Source of the DNA: an uncultured Lachnospiraceae bacterium
GTDB taxonomy: Bacteria; Bacillota; Clostridia; Lachnospirales; Lachnospiraceae
DNA: 64,000 nt
Direction of reading: 5' to 3'
Assembly (NCBI GenBank): GCA_910577045.1
Contig: CAJTLB010000001.1
Coordinates: 186,001 to 250,000, forward strand
Shown piece by piece: positions 1 to 8,617 of the stretch; the stretch's first letter is position 1; every line of letters begins with the position of its first letter. The notes under the pieces were generated by a model. The model ran no database searches and was not told where the DNA came from. It was given only the letters and a program-made list of their open reading frames with translations. A program made the position numbers and the translations under genes.

Positions 1-488
1 ACCGGAATGGCCTTGCTATGCAGATTAGGAATATTTTTATTGTCTGGCTGCTTACTGGGATTTGGCATGGGGCAGGGATTAATTTTTTGCTTTGGGGGCT
101 TTATTATGGGTGCCTTTTAATTTTAGAGAAATGCTGGCTGTTAAAACGCCTGTCAAAAGCACCTGCGGCAGTTGGGCATATCTATGCGATGGTAGCTGTT
201 TTAATTGGTTGGGTATTGTTTGCATTTGATAAATGGGAAAAAGGCATTTCTTATTTAAAGACAATGCTTTTGTTGAATGGGACAACAATAATTAATAGAG
301 AAACAGGATATTTGCTGTTACAAAATGCAGTATTACTTATATTATTAGCGCTTGCTTCTGTTGGAGTATTTGCAGGATTCCAAAGAAAGATAAAGAAGCA
401 TTGGGGTTGGTATATTTTTTTGTTTTTATTATCAATAGCTTATTTGGTGGATTCTTCTTATAATCCATTTTTATATTTTAGGTTTTAA
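1..488 (+). CDS. MBOAT-family O-acyltransferase (AlgI-like), C-terminal part
   Basis: This is the C-terminal part of a membrane-bound O-acyltransferase of the AlgI/DltB type. The frame is open to the left window edge, so the start lies outside. The visible part has the conserved tract RNIFIVWLLTGIWHGA, which holds the catalytic histidine typical of the family, followed by several hydrophobic membrane segments. AlgI-type proteins pass acyl groups across the membrane to a surface polysaccharide. The next gene, 27 bases on, encodes a DHHW/AlgJ-like protein, the usual partner that completes the transfer outside the cell. The family call is firm; the polysaccharide substrate is unknown. Confidence 0.9.
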   Translation, partial: RNGLAMQIRNIFIVWLLTGIWHGAGINFLLWGLYYGCLLILEKCWLLKRLSKAPAAVGHIYAMVAVLIGWVLFAFDKWEKGISYLKTMLLLNGTTIINRETGYLLLQNAVLLILLALASVGVFAGFQRKIKKHWGWYIFLFLLSIAYLVDSSYNPFLYFRF

Positions 489-515
489 CCTTTTTATTAG
501 ATAGGAAAGGGAGAA

Positions 516-1667
516 ATGGAGAAAGATATGAAAGAAGGAAAATCAGATAAAATCTTATGTATCTTGTTTTGCGGATGTATGTCTATTTTCTTTATAATAA
601 GCCTTATAAAACCCCAGACAGGTTTTTCGGAGTTTGAAAATAGGTATTTAAGCCAGAAACCCAAATTTTCTGTAAAGGAAGTTTTTTCAGGAAAATATAT
701 GGAACAATATGAAGCATATATTACAGATCAGTTTCCATTTAGAAACCACTGGATAACCTGTAAAACATTGGCAGAACGGGCACTATTAAAATCAGAAATA
801 AATGGGATATATTTTGCAAAGGATCAATATTATATGGAAAGGCAAAAAAAATCCCAGTTATTTGCAGAACAGTCAGAAAGAAACCAAGAAACGCTTGTTT
901 CTTTTATAAAACAACAGCAAGAAGAATTAGGGGCAGGGCATGTTTCTGTTATGTTAGTGCCAACAGCAGCTTGCGTATTAAAAGATAAGTTGCCGCTTCT
1001 GGCACCAGAAGATGGGCAAGAAGAATTACTTTCTAAAATAGAAGCAATGCTTCCAAAAGATACATGGATAGACGTCTATAAAGAATTGCTGCTCCATAAG
1101 GAGGAAGAAATTTTTTACCGGACAGATCATCATTGGACTACATTAGGTGCATTTTATGCTTATAAAGTATGGAAAGAAAAACAGGGGCAAAAAATGCCAC
1201 TAAGGGAAAATTATAAAGAAGTATGCCTTTCTGATTCTTTTACAGGAACTTTATATGCAAAGGTAAATGTCCCTATGAAACCGGATCAGATTATAGCGTT
1301 TATAAAGACGGGGGAGGTTAAGGTAAGGCTGGATATGTCGGAAGAGTGGAAGGATTCTTTATATTTTGAAGAAAGGCTTTCCACAAGGGATCAGTATGCA
1401 GTATTTTGTGATGGGAACCATGCAGTAACAGAAATAGAAACTTCTGCTAATAATGGTAAAAATTTGTTGATTATCAAGGATTCTTATGCGCATTGCCTAG
1501 CCCCATTTTTTACGGCAGATTTTGAAAAAATTACAATGTTGGATTTACGTTATTATAATGGCAGCATAAAATCTTATATAGAAGAGTACCAAATTACAGA
1601 TATATTGGTGGTTTATAATCTTGCAGGATTTACTATTGACAGGTATATAAATAAATTGATAAAATAG
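516..1667 (+). CDS. DHHW-family protein (AlgX/AlgJ-like, SGNH-type fold)
   Basis: A 383-residue protein with one N-terminal membrane segment (about residues 14-31) and the rest predicted outside the cell. The motif RTDHHWT at residues 202-208 defines the DHHW family, whose fold resembles the AlgJ/AlgX acetyltransferases. A serine in the tract IIKDSYAHCLAP near residue 325 is the likely nucleophile, as in SGNH enzymes. It follows the AlgI-like gene with a good ribosome site (GGAAAGGGAG), so the two probably form one operon for acylating a secreted or surface glycan. The substrate is inferred from family behaviour only. Confidence 0.85.
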   Translation: MEKDMKEGKSDKILCILFCGCMSIFFIISLIKPQTGFSEFENRYLSQKPKFSVKEVFSGKYMEQYEAYITDQFPFRNHWITCKTLAERALLKSEINGIYFAKDQYYMERQKKSQLFAEQSERNQETLVSFIKQQQEELGAGHVSVMLVPTAACVLKDKLPLLAPEDGQEELLSKIEAMLPKDTWIDVYKELLLHKEEEIFYRTDHHWTTLGAFYAYKVWKEKQGQKMPLRENYKEVCLSDSFTGTLYAKVNVPMKPDQIIAFIKTGEVKVRLDMSEEWKDSLYFEERLSTRDQYAVFCDGNHAVTEIETSANNGKNLLIIKDSYAHCLAPFFTADFEKITMLDLRYYNGSIKSYIEEYQITDILVVYNLAGFTIDRYINKLIK

Positions 1668-1677
1668 AAAAGAAATC

Positions 1678-1707
1678 TTGACTTTTGATTGATGTTTACG
1701 ATATAGT
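1678..1707 (+). promoter_or_regulatory. Sigma-A promoter for the FapA-like gene
   Basis: TTGACT at 1678-1683 and TATAGT at 1702-1707 with an 18-bp spacer, just upstream of the GTG start at 1731. Confidence 0.6.
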
Positions 1708-1730
1708 ATAGGTAAGGAGGAGGTGGCGGA

Positions 1731-3143
1731 GTGGATAATTTTTCTTTTCCATTGGAAATGGAACAGGCAGAGTCTGTAGTGAAAATTGCGGACGATAAAA
1801 TGAGTGCCACGCTTGAATTATGCAGACCACCCGAAGGAGATAGCTATAGTCTGGCAGATTTAAAGGTACTTCTGGAATCAAATGGTGTAAAGTATGGCAT
1901 TGATGAAGAGATATTGACCAAGATGATTGATAAGAAAATGTATAATCGTCCAATCGTAGTTGCCAGAGGAAAAGAGGCAGCAGATGGAGATGCAGGATAT
2001 TATAAGTATAATTTCCGTACAGAGACGTCATCTGTTCCTCATATTTTAGAGGATGGGTCTGTAGATTACCTTAATATGGACTTATTTGAAACCGTTTCTG
2101 TAGGTCAGGTTGTGGCGGAATATTTTCCTGCAACAATTGGGGTCTGTGGATATACGGTAAAAGGTGAAATTTGTCTGGCAAAACGGGGAATGGATTTGCC
2201 TCCGCTTCGTGGTACAGGATTTGTAGTATCAGAAGACAAACGGAAGTACATTTCCGTAATGAATGGACGGATTGAACTTTCCGCTGGAAGATTAGAAATC
2301 AGCAACGTTTATACCGTAACAGGAGATCTTGACCTCTCTGTAGGAAATGTCCGTTTCGAAGGCGATGTCTATGTAATGGGCAATATGAAATCTGGCCTGT
2401 CTATTATGGCAAATGGTAATGTAGTGATAGATGGACATGTAGGAAGTGTAACCATTCGTGCTGGTAAAGATGTTATCTTAAAGAATGGTATGCAGGGGGC
2501 AGGGACCGGGTACATAGAATGTAGTGGCAATGTATCAGGTAAGTTTTTTGAAGCTGTTACTATTAATGCAAAAGGAGATGTAAATGCTAATTATTTCTTT
2601 AATTGCAATATTGAATCAGGAGGAAAGATAGAGGTTTCTGGTTCAAAAGGTTTAATTATGGGCGGCTCATCAAAGGCTTTAACCACAATAGAGGCACATG
2701 GGCTTGGAAATGCAGCAGAAGTGCCTACTTGGGTGACGGTTGGCATTACAAGTGAAAATGTAAATAAATATAATGCAATAGGCAGGATGATGGCAAAAGT
2801 AGAATCAGAAATTGACATTTTAAGAAAAAATCTGCTATTATTTGAAGATGCATTTTCAAAAGGATTAAAAAATGAAAAAATGGATAAGGCAGTATACCAA
2901 AAGATAAAGCAAGCTTTAACCATTAAGGAAAATGAACGGGAATTACAGGCAAGAGAACAAAGTGAGATGGCATTGTTAATAGCTAATATGGGGAAATCAA
3001 AAGTAATGGTTGCTGGAAGAGTATGCCCAGGTGTCCATATTATTATTGATTCAGAAACTTATATTGTAACAAGCCCACTGACTAATGTAGAGTTTGTCCG
3101 GCAGGCAAATGAAATTGTAGCCCTTCGTAGGACACAAAATTAA
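1731..3143 (+). CDS. FapA-like DUF342 polymer-forming protein
   Basis: A 470-residue protein of the FapA/DUF342 family. An N-terminal domain is followed by a right-handed beta-helix rich in repeated G-N-V/G-D-V turns (about residues 170-320), then a coiled-coil-forming C-terminal region. The start is GTG, placed by a strong AAGGAGGAGG site just upstream. Family members act in flagellar assembly in some species, but most clostridial copies have no known role. No flagellar genes are nearby, so a specific function cannot be given. It has its own promoter and ends at a clear terminator. Confidence 0.8.
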   Translation: MDNFSFPLEMEQAESVVKIADDKMSATLELCRPPEGDSYSLADLKVLLESNGVKYGIDEEILTKMIDKKMYNRPIVVARGKEAADGDAGYYKYNFRTETSSVPHILEDGSVDYLNMDLFETVSVGQVVAEYFPATIGVCGYTVKGEICLAKRGMDLPPLRGTGFVVSEDKRKYISVMNGRIELSAGRLEISNVYTVTGDLDLSVGNVRFEGDVYVMGNMKSGLSIMANGNVVIDGHVGSVTIRAGKDVILKNGMQGAGTGYIECSGNVSGKFFEAVTINAKGDVNANYFFNCNIESGGKIEVSGSKGLIMGGSSKALTTIEAHGLGNAAEVPTWVTVGITSENVNKYNAIGRMMAKVESEIDILRKNLLLFEDAFSKGLKNEKMDKAVYQKIKQALTIKENERELQAREQSEMALLIANMGKSKVMVAGRVCPGVHIIIDSETYIVTSPLTNVEFVRQANEIVALRRTQN

Positions 3144-3184
3144 GCCAGAAGAATTTATAAAAAAGAATGGATAAGATAAAAAGG

Positions 3185-3228
3185 AGCATAATACGAAGAG
3201 AAATTTTTTAGTATTATGTTCTTTTTTT
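3185..3228 (+). terminator. Rho-independent terminator
   Basis: Stem AGCATAATAC (3185-3194) pairs with GTATTATGTT (3211-3220) and is followed by CTTTTTTT. It ends the FapA-like transcript. Confidence 0.8.
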
Positions 3229-3233
3229 AGTGC

Positions 3234-3262
3234 TTGCATTATGAGAACGTATGTGCTATGAT
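3234..3262 (+). promoter_or_regulatory. Sigma-A promoter for the radical-SAM repair pair
   Basis: TTGCAT at 3234-3239 and TATGAT at 3257-3262 with exactly 17 bp between. Transcription would begin near 3268, which rules out the upstream ATG at 3251 as the start of the next gene. Confidence 0.75.
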
Positions 3263-3286
3263 ATAAAAAGAACATGTATTCGTAGT

Positions 3287-4645
3287 ATGGTGATAAAAAT
3301 GCAGATAGAACAAAATTTAACAATACAACAAAAACTGCAAATTCTTTCTGATGCGGCAAAATATGATGTAGCATGTACTTCTAGCGGTATTGACCGTAGA
3401 GGGAAGGCAGGAAGTATTGGCAATACATTAGCCTGTGGCATTTGCCATTCTTTTGCTTTAGATGGCAGATGTGTTTCCCTTTTAAAAATCCTATTTACAA
3501 ATGAATGTGTTTTTGATTGTAAGTATTGTATTAACCGGATTTCCAATGATGTAAAGCGTGCAGCATTTACACCAGAGGAAGTATGTACATTAACAATTGA
3601 ATTTTATCGGAGGAATTATATTGAAGGGTTGTTTTTAAGTTCTGGCATATTAAAGAACCCAAATTATACTATGGATTTGCTTTACCAGACCTTGTATAAA
3701 CTGCGTAAGGAATATTATTTTGTAGGTTATATCCATGTAAAAGCTATTCCGGGGGCAGATGAGGAATTAATCCGCAAAACAGGTTTTTTAGCAGACCGTA
3801 TGAGTGTTAATTTGGAGCTGCCAACAGGGGATGGGCTTCGTGCCCTTGCTCCGCACAAGACGAGGAAAACAATTTTAAAACCAATGAAGCAAATTCAAAC
3901 AGGAATTTTAGAAAATAAAAATGAGTTAATGCCATATAACCATGCGCCTAAGTTTGTGCCAGCCGGGCAGAGTACACAGGTAATTGTTGGTGCTACGCCA
4001 GAAAATGACTATCAAATTATGTCAGTGGCAGAAGCATTGTATAAAAATTACGCGCTAAAAAGGGTGTTTTATTCTGCATATGTTGCTGTGAATACAGATT
4101 CTATGTTGCCGTCACTCCCAGATGGGCCGCCTTTATTGCGGGAACATAGGCTTTACCAGGCGGATTGGCTTTTACGGTATTATGGGTTTGAGGCAGCAGA
4201 ATTATTATCTCCAGAACGGCCTAATTTTAATGTATTATTAGATCCAAAGTGTGAATGGGCAGTTAGGCATTTGGAAATTTTTCCTGTAGAAGTAAACCGG
4301 GCAGATTATCAAACACTTTTAAGAGTACCTGGAATCGGCGTAAAATCAGCACAGAGAATTGTAAGGGCAAGGAAAAGTGCAAAGTTAGATTTTAGTGACT
4401 TAAAAAGGTTAGGGGTTGTTTTGAAACGTGCAGTTTATTTTATTACTTGCATGGGGCGGATGCAGTATCCAATCCGTATAGAAGAAAATTTTATTACACA
4501 TAATTTAATCCATAGTGATAGAAAACAACTTTATGGGTTACAAGAAAGGGAAAGTTTTACACAGATGTCACTATTTGATGATTTTCATTTAACAGTGCCA
4601 CCATTAGTGGAAGATAAAAAACTTTCTGCATTAGGGGAATTATAA
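3287..4645 (+). CDS. Putative DNA modification/repair radical SAM protein (TIGR03916-like)
   Basis: A radical SAM protein of the family linked to uracil-DNA-glycosylase-like partners (TIGR03916 type). The iron-sulfur motif is CVFDCKYC (C-x3-C-x2-C, about 60-75 residues from the start). A helix-hairpin-helix DNA-binding segment, LLRVPGIGVKSAQRIV, lies in the C-terminal third. Start sites at 3287 or 3299 fit the promoter; 3299 has a GGTGAT ribosome-site remnant. The next gene, 9 bases on, is the usual partner. Together they are thought to act on DNA, but the reaction is not established. The family call is strong; the chemistry is unknown. Confidence 0.87.
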   Translation: MVIKMQIEQNLTIQQKLQILSDAAKYDVACTSSGIDRRGKAGSIGNTLACGICHSFALDGRCVSLLKILFTNECVFDCKYCINRISNDVKRAAFTPEEVCTLTIEFYRRNYIEGLFLSSGILKNPNYTMDLLYQTLYKLRKEYYFVGYIHVKAIPGADEELIRKTGFLADRMSVNLELPTGDGLRALAPHKTRKTILKPMKQIQTGILENKNELMPYNHAPKFVPAGQSTQVIVGATPENDYQIMSVAEALYKNYALKRVFYSAYVAVNTDSMLPSLPDGPPLLREHRLYQADWLLRYYGFEAAELLSPERPNFNVLLDPKCEWAVRHLEIFPVEVNRADYQTLLRVPGIGVKSAQRIVRARKSAKLDFSDLKRLGVVLKRAVYFITCMGRMQYPIRIEENFITHNLIHSDRKQLYGLQERESFTQMSLFDDFHLTVPPLVEDKKLSALGEL

Positions 4646-4654
4646 GAGGGATAT

Positions 4655-5419
4655 ATGAGGGTATATGTATGTGAAGATTCTTTTGAAGGGTTAATGACTG
4701 CGGTTTATTCGGCTTGGGCGGATAAACTGGGCCATAAAAATGTGCGGCTGGAATTAGAAGGGGAGTATAATTTGCAGCTTTTTGCAGAATATGTTTCTGT
4801 AAAACCAGATAAGGAAAAAACAGAAAAGGTAATCCGTAAGCTTCTTAATATATCAGAAGAAGTATTTACCTGTGTTTACCGGGCTGCTATGTCTAAAGAA
4901 AAAGAAAAGGCAGATAAAATATATCATTTTATTGTGTTAGCAGTTTATGCAGGGCCAGAGATTATGAAACAGCTTGGCAACCCAGTGGTTATGGATGTAT
5001 TTGAACTGGCTAGGAAGGTTATGAATGAAGCACATAGGTTTTTACAATTTGTCCGGTTTGAGGAACTGGAAAATAAAATTTTATTTTCTAAAATTGCGCC
5101 AAAAAGTTATGTCTTAACATTAATAGCACCTCATTTTGAAGATCGGTTAATGGGAGAGAACTGGATTATCTATGATGAAGTGCATAAAATGGCAGCAGTC
5201 CATGTAAAAAATGCACAATGGGCTTTAGTGGATACAGAAATTTCTATGGGAGATAGTGCCAAAAAAGAAAGTGCGGAAAATAGGAAATATGAGGAACTAT
5301 GGAAACTATTTTTTCATACCATAGGGATTGAAGCAAGAAAAAACCCAAAATGCCAGCAAAACTTCCTACCTTTATGGTATCGGAAAAATATGTTGGAATT
5401 TGATCAACAGGAAAAATAG
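4655..5419 (+). CDS. TIGR03915/DUF4130-family putative DNA repair protein
   Basis: A 254-residue protein with the DUF4130-type C-terminal half (tracts HRFLQFVRF and APHFEDRLMGENWIIYD). This family occurs next to the TIGR03916 radical SAM protein, or fused to a uracil-DNA-glycosylase domain in other bacteria. Here it follows the radical SAM gene by 9 bases and surely shares its transcript. The fusion pattern in other species supports a DNA repair or modification role, but no catalytic motif can be named. The gene ends just before a separate promoter for the next gene. Confidence 0.85.
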   Translation: MRVYVCEDSFEGLMTAVYSAWADKLGHKNVRLELEGEYNLQLFAEYVSVKPDKEKTEKVIRKLLNISEEVFTCVYRAAMSKEKEKADKIYHFIVLAVYAGPEIMKQLGNPVVMDVFELARKVMNEAHRFLQFVRFEELENKILFSKIAPKSYVLTLIAPHFEDRLMGENWIIYDEVHKMAAVHVKNAQWALVDTEISMGDSAKKESAENRKYEELWKLFFHTIGIEARKNPKCQQNFLPLWYRKNMLEFDQQEK

Positions 5420-5455
5420 AATTAGGTTTGTTAAAATTTTTGTGCAAAAAATAAA

Positions 5456-5484
5456 TTGACATTTCTGGAAAAGTATGTTATAAA
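5456..5484 (+). promoter_or_regulatory. Sigma-A promoter for the HPr-like gene
   Basis: TTGACA at 5456-5461 and TATAAA at 5479-5484 with a 17-bp spacer. It shows that the next gene starts at 5546 and not at the upstream in-frame codon at 5456. Confidence 0.85.
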
Positions 5485-5545
5485 TTATCGAAACAAAGGG
5501 GAATGTTATGAATTGCTTGTATTTATGAATGGAGGTAGTATTATT

Positions 5546-5773
5546 ATGAAAGAGAGAAAAATCAAATTGCCTGAAGTAACCGATGCAAAGAAATTTGTTT
5601 CAGCAGCATCAAAATGTGATTTTGATGTAGATGTCTTTTATAACAGGGTTATAATTGATGCAAAGTCTTTACTTGGTGTATTAAGCTTGGATTTATCCAG
5701 AGAGCTTACTGTGCAGTATGGTGGTGAGGATCTGCAATTCGAGAATTTCTTGAATCATTATACAACTGCATAA
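5546..5773 (+). CDS. HPr-like protein lacking the phosphorylation histidine
   Basis: A 75-residue protein with an HPr fold. The tract DAKSLLGVLSLDLSREL matches the conserved region around Ser46 of HPr (KSLLGVLSL). The N-terminal region, where HPr has its phosphorylated His15, reads PEVTDAKKFVSAAS and has no histidine. It therefore cannot carry phosphate from enzyme I in the normal way. Small HPr-like proteins of this kind are common in Clostridia and their role is unknown. The start has a GGAGGT site nine bases upstream, and the gene has its own promoter and terminator, so it is a single-gene unit. Confidence 0.85.
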   Translation: MKERKIKLPEVTDAKKFVSAASKCDFDVDVFYNRVIIDAKSLLGVLSLDLSRELTVQYGGEDLQFENFLNHYTTA

Positions 5774-5795
5774 AAGATAAGAAAGACAAAAAGTA

Positions 5796-5833
5796 CAGGG
5801 CTGTTGCGCAAAAGGGTGCACAGCCCTGATTTT
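5796..5833 (+). terminator. Rho-independent terminator
   Basis: Perfect 9-bp stem CAGGGCTGT (5796-5804) with ACAGCCCTG (5820-5828), followed by ATTTTAT. Confidence 0.8.
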
Positions 5834-5909
5834 ATATGTACAATATGCCATTAAGGCAGTATATGGGTTTGTGCGGCGGATAGGGAAAAGAACGAATGGG
5901 GGTTATAAA

Positions 5910-8282
5910 ATGGGCCAGAGTAAATCTGTACAGATAAAAATATCCGTTAGAAACCTGGTAGAATTTATTATGCGGGGAGGGGATATTGATACCCGAAGGG
6001 GAAGTATAGTAGATAAAGACGCTATGCAGGCAGGAAGCCGTATCCATAGGAAGATCCAAAAACGGATGGGTGGGGATTACCGTGCAGAAGTATCTTTGAA
6101 AAAAAGTTTTCAAATGGAGAATTATGAGATATTGGTAGAAGGGCGTGCAGATGGTATTTTTACAGAGGATGGCACAGTTTATATTGATGAAATAAAAGGA
6201 GTTTACCGGGACTTAATTTATTTAAAGGAGCCAATCGCTGTCCATAAAGCACAAGCCATGTGCTATGCTTATTTTTATGGCATAGATCAGGAGTTCTCTG
6301 AAATTGGGGTGCAGATGACCTATGTAAACCTAGAAACAGAGGAAATAAAACGGTATAGGGAAATTGTCCTGTTACAAGATTTAAAAAGTTGGTTTGAAAC
6401 AGTGCTTGAGGAGTATAAAAAGTGGACGGATTATCAATATAATGCAAGAAAGATGCGCCAGCAGTCAATTAAAACAGTAGAATTTCCTTTCCCTTATAGA
6501 GAGGGGCAAAGGGACTTAGTAGTATCGGTGTACCGCACAATAGAAAGGAAAAAAACATTGTTCTTACAGGCCCCTACAGGAGTAGGGAAAACAATGTCTA
6601 CTATATTCCCATCAGTAAAAGCAGTAGGGGAAGGCAAAGGGGAAAAGATTTTTTATTTAACAGCAAAGACAATAACTAGGACTGTGGCAGAAGAGGCATT
6701 TGATATTTTAAGGGATCAAGGGCTGTGTTTTAAAACAGTGACAATTACAGCTAGGGATAAGTTATGTTTTTTGGAAGAAAGGGAATGTAACCCAGAGGCT
6801 TGTTATTATGCAAAAGGGCATTATGACAGGGTAAACCAGGCAGTTTATGATTTGTTAATACATGAACAAAAGGCAGATAGGGATAAAATTCTTTTTTATG
6901 CGGAAAAACATCAAGTGTGCCCATTTGAAATGTGTTTGGACATTAGTACGTTTGTAGATGGCATTATTTGTGATTATAATTATGTGTTTGACCCAAATGT
7001 AAAATTAAAACGTTATTTTGCAGAGGGAATAAAGGGAGAATATATTTTTTTAATTGATGAGGCACATAATCTTGTAGAGCGTGCAAGGGAGATGTATAGT
7101 GCAGATTTATATAAGGAAGAATTTTTGGAAGTAAAAAAAGTAATGAATTCCTATAGTAAGAAAATTTGTACAATATTGGATCTTTGTAATAAAAATATGC
7201 TGGCTTTAAAAAGAGAATGTGAAACGTATATAATGCTAGAGAATGTAGGATCGTTAGTGGGGCATTTAACCCGGTTATATAGTGAAATAGAAGAATTTTT
7301 GGATATTCATAAAAGTTTCGAGTATATGCAGACATTAGTGGATTTTTTTATGAAAGTTAGGCAATTTTTGTTAATCCATGAAAGATTGGATTCTAGTTTC
7401 CGGGTTTATGCAGAGCATACTATAGAAGGAAAGTTCCGGGTACGTTTATTTTGCATCCATACTGCTGGGGTAATACAAGAATGTTTAGAAAAAGGGAATA
7501 GCACAGTTTTTTTCTCAGCTACATTGTTGCCGCTTTCTTATTATCAAGAATTGTTAGGAGGAAAGGCAGAAGATTATGCAGTTTATGCCGCCTCTCCTTT
7601 TGCAAAAGAAAATAGGGGGCTATTTATAGGCTGTGATGTAAGCAGCCGCTATACTAGGAGGAACCAAACAGAATATCAAAGAATATGCCAATATATCCTA
7701 GAACTGACGAAAGTAAAAACGGGAAATTATATGGTATTTTTTCCATCTTATTATTTTATGCAAGAAGTATATAATATGGCGTGTGAAATGGGGATTTCAG
7801 GAAGTATAGAAATATTTTTACAAAAAAGCAGCATGACAGAGGCAGAAAAAGAAGAGTTCCTACTTCGGTTTGAGGATATTTCTTCTAAAACCCAGGTAGC
7901 TTTTTGTGTGCTTGGCGGAATATTTTCTGAAGGAATAGACTTGAAGGAAGAGCGATTGATTGGTACAATAATAGTAGGTACTGGCCTGCCACAGATTTGT
8001 GTAGAAAGGGAAATATTAAAAGTATATTTTGATGAAAAAACCCAGGGAGGTTTTGATTATGCGTATTGTTTCCCAGGGATGAATAAAGTTTTGCAGGCAG
8101 CAGGCCGAGTTATTCGGACAAAACAAGATAAGGGAGTGATTTTGCTTTTGGATAACCGTTTTATGGAAAGCCGCTATCAAAAGCTTTTTCCAAGAGAATG
8201 GTCTGATATTCAAGGAATAACTATACAAAAGATAGCAGATGTTACAAAGAAATTTTGGGAATTAGGAAACAAAAGGGTTTAA
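5910..8282 (+). CDS. PD-(D/E)XK nuclease-like domain fused to a Rad3/DinG-type DNA helicase
   Basis: A 790-residue superfamily 2 helicase of the XPD/DinG group. The N-terminal 180 residues hold a RecB-like nuclease pattern: GRADG near residue 80 and DEIKG near 95. The helicase part has Walker A APTGVGKT (about 221-228), the DEAH box (383-386) and the C-terminal motif QAAGRVIRT. Between them lie cysteines at about 286, 293, 298, 337 and 342, several of which could hold the iron-sulfur cluster of this group. The start at 5910 is chosen for its GGGGG site; the GTG at 5871 has none. A role in DNA repair is likely. Confidence 0.88.
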   Translation: MGQSKSVQIKISVRNLVEFIMRGGDIDTRRGSIVDKDAMQAGSRIHRKIQKRMGGDYRAEVSLKKSFQMENYEILVEGRADGIFTEDGTVYIDEIKGVYRDLIYLKEPIAVHKAQAMCYAYFYGIDQEFSEIGVQMTYVNLETEEIKRYREIVLLQDLKSWFETVLEEYKKWTDYQYNARKMRQQSIKTVEFPFPYREGQRDLVVSVYRTIERKKTLFLQAPTGVGKTMSTIFPSVKAVGEGKGEKIFYLTAKTITRTVAEEAFDILRDQGLCFKTVTITARDKLCFLEERECNPEACYYAKGHYDRVNQAVYDLLIHEQKADRDKILFYAEKHQVCPFEMCLDISTFVDGIICDYNYVFDPNVKLKRYFAEGIKGEYIFLIDEAHNLVERAREMYSADLYKEEFLEVKKVMNSYSKKICTILDLCNKNMLALKRECETYIMLENVGSLVGHLTRLYSEIEEFLDIHKSFEYMQTLVDFFMKVRQFLLIHERLDSSFRVYAEHTIEGKFRVRLFCIHTAGVIQECLEKGNSTVFFSATLLPLSYYQELLGGKAEDYAVYAASPFAKENRGLFIGCDVSSRYTRRNQTEYQRICQYILELTKVKTGNYMVFFPSYYFMQEVYNMACEMGISGSIEIFLQKSSMTEAEKEEFLLRFEDISSKTQVAFCVLGGIFSEGIDLKEERLIGTIIVGTGLPQICVEREILKVYFDEKTQGGFDYAYCFPGMNKVLQAAGRVIRTKQDKGVILLLDNRFMESRYQKLFPREWSDIQGITIQKIADVTKKFWELGNKRV

Positions 8283-8301
8283 GAAACAAAGGAGGATAAA
8301 A

Positions 8302-8547
8302 ATGGAAGAAGAAACAAAAGTAGTAGAGGTAAAAGTAGAGGAAAACCAGGAAAAAGTGAAAGAAACAGAAAAAAAGCAATCCGAAATAAAGCCAGAAGGA
8401 AAAGTAAAAACAAAGGCAACTGCAAAGAAAATGCCAGAAAAGGCACCAGAAAAAGTAGCGGCACCAAAAAAGAAAACGTCCATTCATGAAGAAAAGTTCC
8501 AAGTAATTTCACAGATAAAAAGTGACCTTCCAGTATACCTTCTGTAA
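8302..8547 (+). CDS. Small highly charged Lys/Glu/Ala/Pro-rich protein
   Basis: An 81-residue protein made almost wholly of Lys, Glu, Val, Ala and Pro, with acidic and basic runs alternating. It has a strong ribosome site (AAAGGAGG) and sits 19 bases after the helicase gene, so it is probably cotranscribed. The composition suggests a disordered or helical chain, perhaps a nucleic-acid-binding accessory. I do not recognise a family. The opposite strand shows long open frames only because lysine and glutamate codons read as phenylalanine and leucine in reverse. Confidence 0.6.
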   Translation: MEEETKVVEVKVEENQEKVKETEKKQSEIKPEGKVKTKATAKKMPEKAPEKVAAPKKKTSIHEEKFQVISQIKSDLPVYLL

Positions 8548-8553
8548 AAGAGC

Positions 8554-8582
8554 TTGAAAAGTTCAGAAAGAATGGGTATAAT
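8554..8582 (+). promoter_or_regulatory. Sigma-A promoter for lysC
   Basis: TTGAAA at 8554-8559 and a perfect TATAAT at 8577-8582, with a 17-bp spacer. Confidence 0.8.
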
Positions 8583-8617
8583 GTAGCCTAAGACAATAAA
8601 CTGGAGGATATAAGGCA

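Noticed and set aside
3251..3298. N-terminal extension of the radical SAM protein from ATG 3251
   Set aside because: The codon lies within the promoter spacer and -10 region and could not be transcribed from it.
8242..8512. Three overlapping Phe/Leu-rich minus-strand frames resembling membrane proteins
   Set aside because: They arise from reverse reading of the Lys/Glu-rich small protein at 8302-8547.
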